Source: an uncultured Bacteroidales bacterium
GTDB lineage: Bacteria > Bacteroidota > Bacteroidia > Bacteroidales > Paludibacteraceae
Direction: 5' to 3'
Assembly: GCA_900319645.1 (NCBI GenBank)
Contig: ONPG01000013.1
Span: 1 to 59,937, forward strand
Length of the DNA stretch: 59,937 nt
Shown: positions 25,938-33,950 of the stretch, one piece after another
Layout of the letters: every line of letters begins with the position of its first letter
Numbering within the stretch: position 1 is the stretch's first letter
Notes under the pieces: generated by a model
What the model was told of the DNA's origin: nothing
What the model saw: the letters and a program-made list of their open reading frames with translations, nothing else
Databases searched by the model: none
Made by a program: the position numbers and the translations under genes

Positions 25938-27284
25938 TTATTCCTTCTCGCGAATGAGGAATACGGATGCGGCACCAAGGATGAGGAGAACACCGGCAAC
26001 CACCAACATTCCTGCTTGCACGTGTGCGCACACATATTTAAGGAGTACTCCTCCGCAGAGGGCTGCGACAATCTGCGGAATACAAATCGTGCAGTTGAAG
26101 AGACCGAGGTAATAGCCCATGTTGCCTCCCTTGATGGCGTTGGTGACGATCGTGAACGGCAGTGCCAACATAGCCGCCCAAGCAGCACCGATGAGTGCAT
26201 AGCTAAGCCAGAGCACGTACGGGTTGGAGACAAAGAAGATCGAGATAAAGCCGACTGCGCCAACGATCAGGGAAACGGCATAAGCACCTTTGTTGCCTGT
26301 TTTATGCTCGAGCCAAGGCAGAACCATCGCCCAGAGGAGCGATCCGACCGCCTGAACAGCGAAGCAGAGCCCCACCCAGTTGCCGGCAGTCTGGAAAGCT
26401 TCGTGCGCAGCGGAAGCGCCGTCCCAGCCGTAGCAGTTGGATGCTATAGCTCCGTTGGAATAGGTCCACATATACATGAAAGCCGCCCAGCAGAAGAACT
26501 GCACGAGACCAACAGTCCAGAAAGCGGAAGGAGCTTCTTGAAGCAGGGTAATGAAACCTTTCTCCTCGGCGTTGGCGTTGGCTTTGGCGTTGGCGTCAAT
26601 ACCGTGGAACTCAGCGTACTCCTCAGGATTCATCTCCTTGACGGTAGCAAACGTATAGAGACAGCAGAGGATGAGTATAGCCGCTCCGGCATAGAAAGAC
26701 CATTTGACAGAATCCGGGATAACACCCTCGGGAGCTGTATTGGCTATACCGATCCAAGTAAAGAAAATGGGGAAGACGTAGCCAACCAGCGAGCCAGCGT
26801 TGCAGAGCGCCGATTGAATGGCATAGGCAGTACCCTTCTGCTCCTCGTTGACCATATCGCCGACCATCATCTTGAAGGGCTGCATGGCTATATTAATAGA
26901 GGTGTCGAGGAACATGAGCGAGAAAAGCCCGAACCACATCGCGGCATTCAAGCCGAGGAAGGCCGCCTGGGTGAACGTGAAGTTACCTGCATTGGGCAAG
27001 AGTAGCATCACAGCCACCGCAATGAGCGCGCCCACGAGCAGATAGGGTTTACGACGACCGAGACGTGTCCAGGTCTTATCGGAATACTTACCCACCAAAG
27101 GCTGAACGATCATGCCCATGAGCGGCGGAAGGATCCAGAAGAAACTAAGCGTGTGGGGGTCAGCGCCAAGTGTGGCGAAGATGCGCGAGATATTGGCACT
27201 CTGAAGGGCGTACGCAATCTGGACGCCGAAGAAGCCAAAGCTCAAATTAAAGAGTTGCGCAAAAGATAAATTTTGTTTCTGCAT
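25938..27284 (-). CDS. MFS transporter, maltose/sucrose (SLC45/GPH-like) type
   Basis: 448 residues with about 12 hydrophobic segments. It starts QNLSFAQLFNLSFGFFGVQ, then PPLMGMIVQPLVGKYSDKTW and GRRKPYLLVGA, which are hallmarks of the SLC45-like maltose transporters in Bacteroidota sus loci. It would import maltose or maltodextrin from the periplasm by cation symport. The cytoplasmic loop near residues 229-238 contains DANAKANANAEE, encoded by the GGCNTT six-base repeat. It is the first gene of the sus operon, with a good promoter. Confidence 0.92.
   Translation of the reverse strand: MQKQNLSFAQLFNLSFGFFGVQIAYALQSANISRIFATLGADPHTLSFFWILPPLMGMIVQPLVGKYSDKTWTRLGRRKPYLLVGALIAVAVMLLLPNAGNFTFTQAAFLGLNAAMWFGLFSLMFLDTSINIAMQPFKMMVGDMVNEEQKGTAYAIQSALCNAGSLVGYVFPIFFTWIGIANTAPEGVIPDSVKWSFYAGAAILILCCLYTFATVKEMNPEEYAEFHGIDANAKANANAEEKGFITLLQEAPSAFWTVGLVQFFCWAAFMYMWTYSNGAIASNCYGWDGASAAHEAFQTAGNWVGLCFAVQAVGSLLWAMVLPWLEHKTGNKGAYAVSLIVGAVGFISIFFVSNPYVLWLSYALIGAAWAAMLALPFTIVTNAIKGGNMGYYLGLFNCTICIPQIVAALCGGVLLKYVCAHVQAGMLVVAGVLLILGAASVFLIREKE
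26568..26597 (-). repeat. GGCNTT hexamer repeat inside the MFS gene
   Basis: Five units (GGCGTT, GGCGTT, GGCTTT, GGCGTT, GGCGTC) encode the ANAKANA linker in a cytoplasmic loop. It is the same repeat as in the glycosyltransferase at 4582. Confidence 0.8.
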
Positions 27285-27360
27285 AGCAGTTTATCGGTTA
27301 AAACCACAATTAATAGTATTTTTTTCTTGAGTACAAGGACTCATTTATCAAAATCGGGCA

Positions 27361-27391
27361 CAAAATTACTACATTTTTTGCACATGCGCAA
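27361..27391 (-). promoter_or_regulatory. sus operon promoter (TTG ... TAATTTTG)
   Basis: The minus strand has TTG at 27391-27389 and TAATTTTG at 27368-27361, a 23-base step. The leader to the MFS ATG is about 70 bases. No operator-like repeat was recognised. Confidence 0.8.
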
Positions 27392-27617
27392 GAGTGAAGC
27401 GCATTTTTTTTATTTTTTTTCCGTTTTTTGGTTAAAAATGCGAATTTTTACACAAATCGCGTCAATTTTTCCACAAAAAGTGCAACAAATGTAGGAGGCA
27501 ATGGAACGATAATGGAGGGGAAAGGAGCTGGAAGGGAGTGGTCAAAGGGAGGGAAAGAAGAAGAAATGAGGTTGTGGTTAGGGCGTCAGTACGTTTCTCT
27601 CCCGTTACTCTCCGCAT

Positions 27618-27672
27618 AATCACCCATGAATCACCCATGAATCACCCATGTATCACCCATGTATCACCCATG
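27618..27672. repeat. 11-base tandem repeat (AATCACCCATG/TATCACCCATG), 5 copies
   Basis: Three AATCACCCATG units then two TATCACCCATG units. The first three are identical to the repeat behind kdsC at 5870-5912. Confidence 0.88.
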
Positions 27673-27746
27673 AAAAAGGGCTAAAAAGTAGATATTCCGA
27701 ATCCGATTCGGCGTAAAAGAAGAAGGGACAGGAGAGGAGGAAAAAA

Positions 27747-27774
27747 CTGAAAACTGAAAACTGAAAACTGAAAG
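27747..27774. repeat. Seven-base tandem repeat (CTGAAAA), 4 copies
   Basis: Same unit as at 32485, 43917 and 51082. Here it lies in non-coding DNA far from any start or stop codon. Confidence 0.8.
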
Positions 27775-27956
27775 AGACTGGAAGGGGAAAGGAGGAGGGG
27801 AAGCGGGATAACATCCCGCATATATATAAACAGAGGCCCTCCATACTGAAGGGAGAGAAAGGAGAAGAGGGCGTGGAGGGCGAGAGGATGTGGAGGTCGA
27901 GAGGGAGGACGGAGTATTAAGAAAAAGAAGAAAAATCAAAAAAAATGCACATAGAC

Positions 27957-27987
27957 TTGCGTATATGAAAAATAATTCGTATCTTTG
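27957..27987 (+). promoter_or_regulatory. recQ promoter (TTG ... TATCTTTG)
   Basis: TTG at 27957-27959 and TATCTTTG at 27980-27987. Transcription from here would give an unusually long leader of about 460 bases that includes both tandem arrays. Confidence 0.75.
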
Positions 27988-28073
27988 CACCCACGTTTGA
28001 TAAAGAAGGGAAAATAACGCATAAAAAACGAAAAATATATACAAACAAGGAAAAAGGTACATAACCAGGAAAA

Positions 28074-28113
28074 TGAAAGAGTGAAAGAATGAAAGAATGA
28101 GAGAGTGAGTGAG
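28074..28113. repeat. 8-base tandem repeat (TGAAAGAA-like), 5 copies
   Basis: Units TGAAAGAG, TGAAAGAA, TGAAAGAA, TGAGAGAG, TGAGTGAG in the recQ leader. Confidence 0.7.
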
Positions 28114-28167
28114 CGAGAATGAAAAGGCGGGATACTGAGAAACCGATATATCGACAGATCGAAGTAT

Positions 28168-28397
28168 CGAGATATCGAAAAGCAGGGAAACGAGATAGCG
28201 AGAGGCAGAAAAGCGAGATAGCGAGAGGCAGAAAAGCGAGATAGCGAAAGGCAGGGAAACGAGATTGCGAGAGGCAGAAAAGCGAGATAGCGAGAGGCAG
28301 AAAAGCGAGATAGCGAGAGGCAGGGAAACGAGATAGCGAGAGGCAGAAAAGCGAGATATCGAAAGGCAGGGAAACGAAATAGTGAAAGACAAGAAGC
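28168..28397. repeat. 23-base tandem array, 10 copies, in the recQ leader
   Basis: Units start at 28168, 28191, 28214 and every 23 bases to 28375. The consensus is CGAGATAGCGAGAGGCAG followed by AAAAG or GGAAA. Two unit variants are interspersed. There are no spacers, so it is not a CRISPR array. It ends about 58 bases before the recQ ATG. Confidence 0.9.
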
Positions 28398-28454
28398 AGA
28401 AATATCTTACATAAAAAAGAAATAAATCACAACAAAAAACGGACATATACATTT

Positions 28455-30638
28455 ATGGAAGTAACACACGAGCAATTAGTAGAAGCGCTGCGGACGTATT
28501 TCGGATTCGACACGTTCAAAGGCAATCAGGAGGCAATCATCCGAAATGTGATGAATGGCCACGACACCTTTGTATTGATGCCAACCGGCGGCGGGAAAAG
28601 TCTTTGTTATCAACTGCCATCCTTGGTGATGGAAGGTGTAGCGATCGTGATCTCGCCTTTGATAGCTCTGATGAAGAACCAAGTGGACGCTATGCGCAAC
28701 TACTCGGAAGAAGCCGGCGTAGCGCATTTCATCAATTCGTCTCTCAGCCGCGCTGAGATCAACGCTGTGAAAGACGACGTAGTAAGCGGCAAGACGAAGT
28801 TGCTGTATCTGGCTCCAGAGAGTCTGCAAAAGGCAGAGAACGTGGACTTTCTGAAAGGCGTGAAGATCTCGTTCTACGCCGTGGATGAGGCCCATTGTAT
28901 CTCGGAATGGGGTCACGATTTCCGTCCTGAATACAGCCACATCCGTTCGATGGTTCAGCGTATCGGGAAAGCTCCGATAATCGCCTTGACCGCGACCGCC
29001 ACACCGAAAGTGCAGAAAGATATTCAGAAGAACTTAGGAATGCCCGATGCGACGGTATTCAAGAGCAGTTTCAACAGGTCGAACCTCTATTATGAAGTTC
29101 GTCCGAAGACCGCAGATGTGGATAAGGATCTGATACGTTTCATCCGCGGAATGGAAGGCAAGAGCGGAATCGTTTATTGCCTTGCTCGCAAGGAAGTGGA
29201 AGATCTGGCACAAGTGCTTCAAGTAAACGGAATAAGCGCGCGTGCATATCACGCGGGTATGGACGCTCCTACTCGTAGTGCGACGCAGGATGCGTTCCTG
29301 ATGGAAGAGATACAGGTGATTGTAGCGACGATCGCTTTCGGAATGGGAATCGACAAGCCGGACGTACGGTTTGTGGTACACTACGACATTCCGAAGAGCC
29401 TGGAAGGCTATTATCAGGAGACAGGTCGTGCGGGTCGTGACGGCGGCGAAGGGCAATGTATCTGCTACTACTCGCCGGACGACATCGAACGTCTGAGACG
29501 TTTCCAGCAAGGCAAGACCCCGAAAGAGATAGGTATCGGCAATCAGTTGCTCTTTGAGACACAAAGCTACGCGGAGAGTACTATCTGCCGCCGCAAGCTG
29601 CTGCTTCATTATTTCGGCGAGGAATATGAGGAGGACAACTGCGGCAACTGCGACAACTGCCGCAAGGTATATAAACAAGTGGACGCGAGCGAGTTGCTTC
29701 AACTGGCATTGGAGACGATCCAACAGGTGAACGAGAAGCAGAAAGCCGAGCATATTGTAGATATTCTGCACGGCAACAAGACCGCCGAAGTGGTAAGTTA
29801 CCACCACGACGAGCTGGAGAACTTCGGCGCAGCCAGCGACGAGGAAGAGAGCACTCTGCACGCCATCATCCGCAGAGCGTTGTTAGTGGGAATGTTGAAG
29901 AAAGACGTGGATTCTTACGGCGACCTGAAGTTGACGAGCGACGGCAAGAAATTTATCCGCAAGCCGACCAAGTTCGAGGTTCCGATAGAGGTTCACGACG
30001 AAGAGGACGATATTATGGAAGGCGCAGGTGCCACCTGTGCAGCAGCCGACGAGGTGTTGTTCTCCATACTGAAAGATATCCGCCGCAAAGAAGCGAAGAA
30101 GAGCGACGTACCTCCGTTTGTGATCTTCCAAGACCCGAGTCTGGAGGCGATGGCGACCACCTACCCGATCACGATGGAAGAGCTGCTGACGATTCCGGGC
30201 GTAGGCGTAGCGAAAGCCAAACGCTACGGCGACGAGTTCCTGCGCGTTATTAAGGAATATGTGGAGGAGAACGAGATTATCCGCCCGGAAGACCTGCGGA
30301 TCCGTACAGTAGCCAAGAAATCCACCCGCAAGAAACAGATCATTCAGGCGATAGACCGCCGTGTAGATCTGGACGACCTGGCAGAAAGCAACGGCATGTC
30401 GATGGAAGAGATGCTGGACGAGCTGGAGGCGATCGTGTTCAGCGGGACAAAGATCAATATCAACTATTTCATTCAGGAAGTGGTGGACCCGGACGAGGAA
30501 GAAGAGATATACGAGTATTTCAAGAACGCCGACAACGACAGCATCAAAGCTGCGATGGAGGAACTGGGCGAGGATTACTACGACGAGATACACGTAAGGC
30601 TCGTGCGAATCAAGTTCCATTGCGATTTGGGGAATTGA
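28455..30638 (+). CDS. recQ: ATP-dependent DNA helicase RecQ
   Basis: 727 residues, a 3'-5' helicase for recombination and replication repair. Helicase domain 1 has Walker A PTGGGKSLCYQLP and the box DEAHCISEWGHDFRPEY. Helicase domain 2 has GIVYCLARKEVE and HYDIPKSLEGYYQETGRAGRDG. A zinc-binding RQC part follows (CRRKLLLHYFGE; NCGNCDNC), then an HRDC domain (ITMEELLTIPGVGVAKAKRYG). After this comes a roughly 120-residue extension with a helix-turn-helix-like DLDDLAESNGMSMEEMLDEL and an acidic segment. The leader is long and repeat-filled. Confidence 0.96.
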   Translation: MEVTHEQLVEALRTYFGFDTFKGNQEAIIRNVMNGHDTFVLMPTGGGKSLCYQLPSLVMEGVAIVISPLIALMKNQVDAMRNYSEEAGVAHFINSSLSRAEINAVKDDVVSGKTKLLYLAPESLQKAENVDFLKGVKISFYAVDEAHCISEWGHDFRPEYSHIRSMVQRIGKAPIIALTATATPKVQKDIQKNLGMPDATVFKSSFNRSNLYYEVRPKTADVDKDLIRFIRGMEGKSGIVYCLARKEVEDLAQVLQVNGISARAYHAGMDAPTRSATQDAFLMEEIQVIVATIAFGMGIDKPDVRFVVHYDIPKSLEGYYQETGRAGRDGGEGQCICYYSPDDIERLRRFQQGKTPKEIGIGNQLLFETQSYAESTICRRKLLLHYFGEEYEEDNCGNCDNCRKVYKQVDASELLQLALETIQQVNEKQKAEHIVDILHGNKTAEVVSYHHDELENFGAASDEEESTLHAIIRRALLVGMLKKDVDSYGDLKLTSDGKKFIRKPTKFEVPIEVHDEEDDIMEGAGATCAAADEVLFSILKDIRRKEAKKSDVPPFVIFQDPSLEAMATTYPITMEELLTIPGVGVAKAKRYGDEFLRVIKEYVEENEIIRPEDLRIRTVAKKSTRKKQIIQAIDRRVDLDDLAESNGMSMEEMLDELEAIVFSGTKININYFIQEVVDPDEEEEIYEYFKNADNDSIKAAMEELGEDYYDEIHVRLVRIKFHCDLGN

Positions 30639-30675
30639 CGGGGGTTAACGATTAACATATTACAATAATATTTGT

Positions 30676-31134
30676 ATGAGAATACAAAGCTTTGCAAAAG
30701 TATTGGTTCTGCTGATAGCCGGGGTGGTTTTGATGAGTTGCGCCCCAAACAAAATGAAAGAAGTCATGACATTTGAGATGTATGGCGATTGTATGGTTAT
30801 CGGTCCTTGGGAAGGCCCAATACCCTCCAAAGGAACTTCTATCATTCAAGTATTAAGACCCACGAAGAATGCAGAGAAAGGCTATTTGCAAGCATACAAT
30901 TTCCAATGGGAAACCGATTTTTCATACAAAGGAGACAGCATAGTATTTTCAACTCCCCGCCAAATCAAGCAAAATGCTTACGAAAAGCAAGTATTCAAGG
31001 CAAAAGGATGGATTTGCGGAGAAGACATATATATCCAATATGAATCGTCGGCAGAAGGAGTTGAAGGAACAATCCATTGTGAAGTATCAGGAAAAAAGAC
31101 AAACAATCCAAATAATGAATCTTCAATAGAGTGA
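30676..31134 (+). CDS. Small uncharacterised lipoprotein
   Basis: 152 residues that I do not recognise. A signal segment (VLVLLIAGVVLMSC) ends in a lipobox cysteine near residue 22. The mature part is short, with PWEGPIPSKGTSIIQVLRP and a polar C-terminus (KKTNNPNNESS). Codon use looks more AT-rich than in recQ or rimO, suggesting a newer arrival. Its TGA overlaps the GTG start of rimO (GTGA), so translation of the two may be coupled. No TAnnTTTG box was seen in the 37-base gap after recQ. Confidence 0.7.
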   Translation: MRIQSFAKVLVLLIAGVVLMSCAPNKMKEVMTFEMYGDCMVIGPWEGPIPSKGTSIIQVLRPTKNAEKGYLQAYNFQWETDFSYKGDSIVFSTPRQIKQNAYEKQVFKAKGWICGEDIYIQYESSAEGVEGTIHCEVSGKKTNNPNNESSIE

Positions 31135-32501
31135 GAAAAGGAGAGATAGATTTCATAACACTGGGATGCTCGAAGAATCTGGTAGATGCAGAGCGTGTGA
31201 TGCGGCAGTTGGAGGCGGCAGGTTGGAAATGTGTACATGATCCGGCAGAGCCGAAAGGGGAGATCTGCGTGATCAACACCTGCGGATTCATCGGCGATGC
31301 GAAGGAAGAGAGTATCAATATGATCCTGCAGATGGCGGAGCGGAAGAAAAAAGGGAAGCTCAGGAAACTGATCGTAATGGGCTGTCTGAGTGAGCGTTAC
31401 CGGGCGGAGTTGGAAGCGGAATTGCCGGAAGTGGATGCCTACTATGGTAAATTCGATTTTGAGAACCTCACCCTATCCCTCCCCACAAGGGAGGGGACAA
31501 ATAACACCTCAAATGACGCTATATGCTGCAAATCCTACGAACGGCATTTGACAACGCCGAAACATTACGCGTATCTGAAGATATCCGAGGGCTGTAACCG
31601 GATGTGCTCGTATTGCGCTATCCCGCTGATAACCGGCCGCCACACCAGCCGGCCGAAAGAAGAGATACTGGATGAGGTCAGATGGCTGGTGAGCCAAGGC
31701 GTGAAGGAAGTGAATGTGATCGCCCAGGACCTGAGCAGTTACGGGTTGGACCTGAATAAGGGACAAAGTGACGAAGGACAAAGGACAAAGGTCCATTTGC
31801 TGCCAGAGTTGATAGACGAGATGGCGCAGATAGAAGGCGTGGAGTGGATCCGGCTACATTACGCCTACCCGACCGACTTCCCTCAAGACCTGCTCGATGT
31901 TATGTTTAAACATAACAATGTGTGCAAGTATCTGGACATCGCTTTGCAACATTGTACGGACCATATGTTAGGTCTAATGAGACGGCATATAACACGCGCG
32001 GAACAAGATGCGTTGATCCGGACGATCCGCGAGAAAGTGCCGGGAATATGTATCCGCACGACGCTGATGGTAGGTCACCCGGGCGAGACGGAAGAGGATT
32101 TCGAGGAGTTGAAAGAATGGGTAAGAGAGATGCGATTCGACCGAATGGGAGCGTTCGCGTACTCGGACGAAGAAGGGACTTACGCCAACAAACATTACAA
32201 AGACGATATTCCGCAGGAAGTCAAAGAAGCTCGTTTAGCCGAACTGATGGCCATTCAGCAGGAGATAAGCGGCGAGCTGATGCAAGCCAAAACAGGCACG
32301 ACCGAACGCGTTATCATCGACAGGAAAGAAGGTGATTACTATATCGGACGCACCCAATACGACAGCCCGGAAGTGGATTGCGAAGTGATTCTAAGTACCA
32401 AGGGACAAAGTACCAAGTACAAAGTGGGCGAGTTCTATGATGTGAAGATAACCCGCGCGGAGGAATTTGACCTTTACGGGGAACTGAAAACTGAAAACTG
32501 A
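31131..32501 (+). CDS. rimO: Ribosomal protein S12 methylthiotransferase RimO, with repeat-encoded insertions
   Basis: 456 residues, a radical-SAM enzyme that methylthiolates an Asp of ribosomal protein S12. It has the N-terminal UPF0004 domain (ITLGCSKNLVDAE, NTCGFI, VMGCLSERY), the radical SAM cluster CNRMCSYC near residue 155, and a C-terminal TRAM domain. The start is GTG 31131, overlapping the previous stop codon. The gene carries several extra segments: about residues 112-133, with a CCCTCCC/GGGAGGG hairpin in the DNA; KGQSDEGQRTK near 210; TKGQSTKYK in the TRAM domain; and a C-terminal KTEN encoded by heptad repeat. All conserved catalytic motifs are intact. Confidence 0.94.
   Translation: MRKGEIDFITLGCSKNLVDAERVMRQLEAAGWKCVHDPAEPKGEICVINTCGFIGDAKEESINMILQMAERKKKGKLRKLIVMGCLSERYRAELEAELPEVDAYYGKFDFENLTLSLPTREGTNNTSNDAICCKSYERHLTTPKHYAYLKISEGCNRMCSYCAIPLITGRHTSRPKEEILDEVRWLVSQGVKEVNVIAQDLSSYGLDLNKGQSDEGQRTKVHLLPELIDEMAQIEGVEWIRLHYAYPTDFPQDLLDVMFKHNNVCKYLDIALQHCTDHMLGLMRRHITRAEQDALIRTIREKVPGICIRTTLMVGHPGETEEDFEELKEWVREMRFDRMGAFAYSDEEGTYANKHYKDDIPQEVKEARLAELMAIQQEISGELMQAKTGTTERVIIDRKEGDYYIGRTQYDSPEVDCEVILSTKGQSTKYKVGEFYDVKITRAEEFDLYGELKTEN
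31477..31495. repeat. G/C-rich inverted repeat inside rimO
   Basis: CCCTCCC, five bases, GGGAGGG in the variable stretch between YYGKFDFENL and TTPKHYAYLKISEGC. It is in frame and looks like an insertion into coding sequence. Confidence 0.6.
31760..31792 (+). repeat. 33-base frame-locked insertion repeat inside rimO (copy A)
   Basis: Encodes K-GQSDEGQRTK-V. It matches the kdsD copy at 29 of 33 bases with the same codon phase. It sits in a loop between DLSSYGLDL and LLPELIDEM. Confidence 0.8.
32394..32424 (+). repeat. Related insertion repeat inside rimO (copy B)
   Basis: Units AGTACCAA, GGGACAAA, GTACCAA, GTACAAA encode STKGQSTKYK in the TRAM domain. AAG-GGA-CAA-AGT is identical, in phase, to copy A. 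Confidence 0.65.
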
Positions 32502-32508
32502 AAGTTGA
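32482..32508. repeat. Heptad repeat (CTGAAAA) forming the 3' end of rimO
   Basis: It begins inside the last codons (E-L-K-T-E-N-stop), so the repeat provides both the C-terminal residues and the TGA. Degenerate units continue toward the HU gene. Confidence 0.75.
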
Positions 32509-32528
32509 AAATTCAGAATTAACGATAT

Positions 32529-32807
32529 ATGCTGACCAAAGATCTCATCAGCCGGATAGCCGAAGAAACCGGTCTGAGCAAAAAAAGAACCGAGCAGTTG
32601 CTCAACACCAGTAACGCAATCATGCGCGAGACGCTAATGGATGGCAACTCTATCCAGTTGTTAGGTTTGGGAACCCTGGAAGTGAGAGAGCGCAAAGGAC
32701 GCACGATCGTGCACCCGCGCACAGGCGAACGGACAGAGATTCCCGCCAAGAGCCAGTTAGCATTCAAGCCCGTAGCGAACCTGAAAAGCGAACTAAACAA
32801 CAAATAA
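32529..32807 (+). CDS. HU/IHF family DNA-binding protein
   Basis: 92 residues, a single HU domain: N-terminal helices (LTKDLISRIAEETGLSKKRTEQLL) and beta-arm sequence (LGLGTLEVRERKGRTIVHPRTGE). It should bind DNA as a dimer and shape the nucleoid. The next gene begins three bases after its stop codon and also encodes an HU domain, so the two could form heterodimers; that is inference. Confidence 0.93.
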   Translation: MLTKDLISRIAEETGLSKKRTEQLLNTSNAIMRETLMDGNSIQLLGLGTLEVRERKGRTIVHPRTGERTEIPAKSQLAFKPVANLKSELNNK

Positions 32808-32810
32808 ACT

Positions 32811-33947
32811 ATGGCAGACAACAAACTGAGTTGGACCGAATTGCGCAAAGCTTTAGCGTCGCGCGCAGCCACAAACGAGAAAGAAGCCAAACTGTTTCTT
32901 GACTCCCTAAACAAACAAATCGCGGAGGGTTTGAAGCAAGACAAACAGGTGAAAATCAACGGAATCGGTACATTCCGTATTCAAAGTGTTGCTCCCCGCG
33001 CCAGCGTCAATGTCAGCACAGGCGAACGGATCACTATCGAAGGGTACGACAAAGTCGTATTCACTCCGGAAGCCGGTATGAAGGAACTAATAGAACACAA
33101 TAATCCAATGAAAAAGAAAAACGCGAAAAGAAATGCAGCCGAAGTCAATCCACTGCAGAAACTGGGCGAACAGGCCGACGAGATTGTAGGTATTCTGTCC
33201 GATCTGGGTCAATCGCCGGTTGATGAGAAGAAACCCGCTGCGCAAGCCAAGGGCAAGAAAGCCGCGGCAGAAAAGACATCTTTCAAGAACGAAGTTGCCG
33301 TGGTAGCCGAACAAGCTAAAGAAGAACCGAAAGCACCGGTTGTCACGAAAAAGGCAGCGGCTCCCGAGAACGTGGTGGAGCAACCTGCTGAAAAACCCGT
33401 GGAGAAACCGATTGAGAAGAAAACAGAGGCTCCGAAAGCGGCTGAAGCTCCGAAAGCCACCGAGGCTCCGAAGAAAAAATACCATTTCCTTCGCGACACG
33501 ATTATCTGCGTAGTGATTCTGCTGCTGTTGCTGCTGGTAGGCTATTTCTTCCTGCGCCATCAGATAAGCGGTTGGTTAGATTCGCTGGACGAGCCCAAGC
33601 CTGTGAAGACCGAGCAGGTAGCTGTAGCGAAAAAGCAACCGACTGTGGTAGAGAAAACGCCCGAAGCGCCGAAAGAGATCGTTTACGACCGTCTGATTAC
33701 GACCGAGCCGATGCACAAACACAGCCGTTTAGCCTGGATGGCTTGGCGTTATTACGGCAACAAAGACCTGTGGGTTTATCTGTACGACGCGAACAAAGAC
33801 CACATTGTCAATCCCGACAAGATCACCACAGGTACGCCGATCCGTGTGCCGGATCTGACACCCGAGCAGAAAGACACGACGCTGGAGAGTACCCGTCAGA
33901 TATTGAAACGTCTGACCGAACAAGGAGAGGCCGCCAAGAGGCGATAA
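32811..33947 (+). CDS. HU domain - transmembrane - LysM-like fusion protein
   Basis: 378 residues with three parts. Residues 1-98 are an HU-type DNA-binding domain ([41 protein letters not shown]). Residues 100-225 are a low-complexity Ala/Lys/Glu/Pro linker. A single strong membrane helix (about 229-249, [17 protein letters not shown]) follows. Residues about 303-350 resemble a LysM domain ([37 protein letters not shown]). With the N-terminus in the cytoplasm, the HU part could hold DNA while the LysM-like part faces peptidoglycan. It is tightly linked to the HU gene and to uvrA. Confidence 0.85.
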   Translation: MADNKLSWTELRKALASRAATNEKEAKLFLDSLNKQIAEGLKQDKQVKINGIGTFRIQSVAPRASVNVSTGERITIEGYDKVVFTPEAGMKELIEHNNPMKKKNAKRNAAEVNPLQKLGEQADEIVGILSDLGQSPVDEKKPAAQAKGKKAAAEKTSFKNEVAVVAEQAKEEPKAPVVTKKAAAPENVVEQPAEKPVEKPIEKKTEAPKAAEAPKATEAPKKKYHFLRDTIICVVILLLLLLVGYFFLRHQISGWLDSLDEPKPVKTEQVAVAKKQPTVVEKTPEAPKEIVYDRLITTEPMHKHSRLAWMAWRYYGNKDLWVYLYDANKDHIVNPDKITTGTPIRVPDLTPEQKDTTLESTRQILKRLTEQGEAAKRR

Positions 33948-33950
33948 GAG

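Larger units (their letters stand above)
27392..28454. other. Repeat-rich, purine-biased intergenic region between the sus locus and recQ
   Basis: About 1 kb with no credible gene. From roughly 27510 to 28440 the plus strand is strongly A/G-rich. It holds an 11-base repeat, a heptad repeat, an 8-base repeat, a 23-base array, a small hairpin GCGGGAT-AAC-ATCCCGC near 27807, and the recQ promoter. Long minus-strand frames here are translations of the repeats. Confidence 0.85.

Noticed and set aside
28168-28397. Possible CRISPR array
   Set aside because: Repeats are directly adjacent every 23 bases with no spacers and no cas genes nearby.
27664-28452. 262-residue minus-strand open frame with repeated FSASRYLVSLPLAISLF units
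   Set aside because: It is the translation of the 23-base array; 23 codons of period follow from 3 x 23 bases. It has no homology and runs against the recQ leader.
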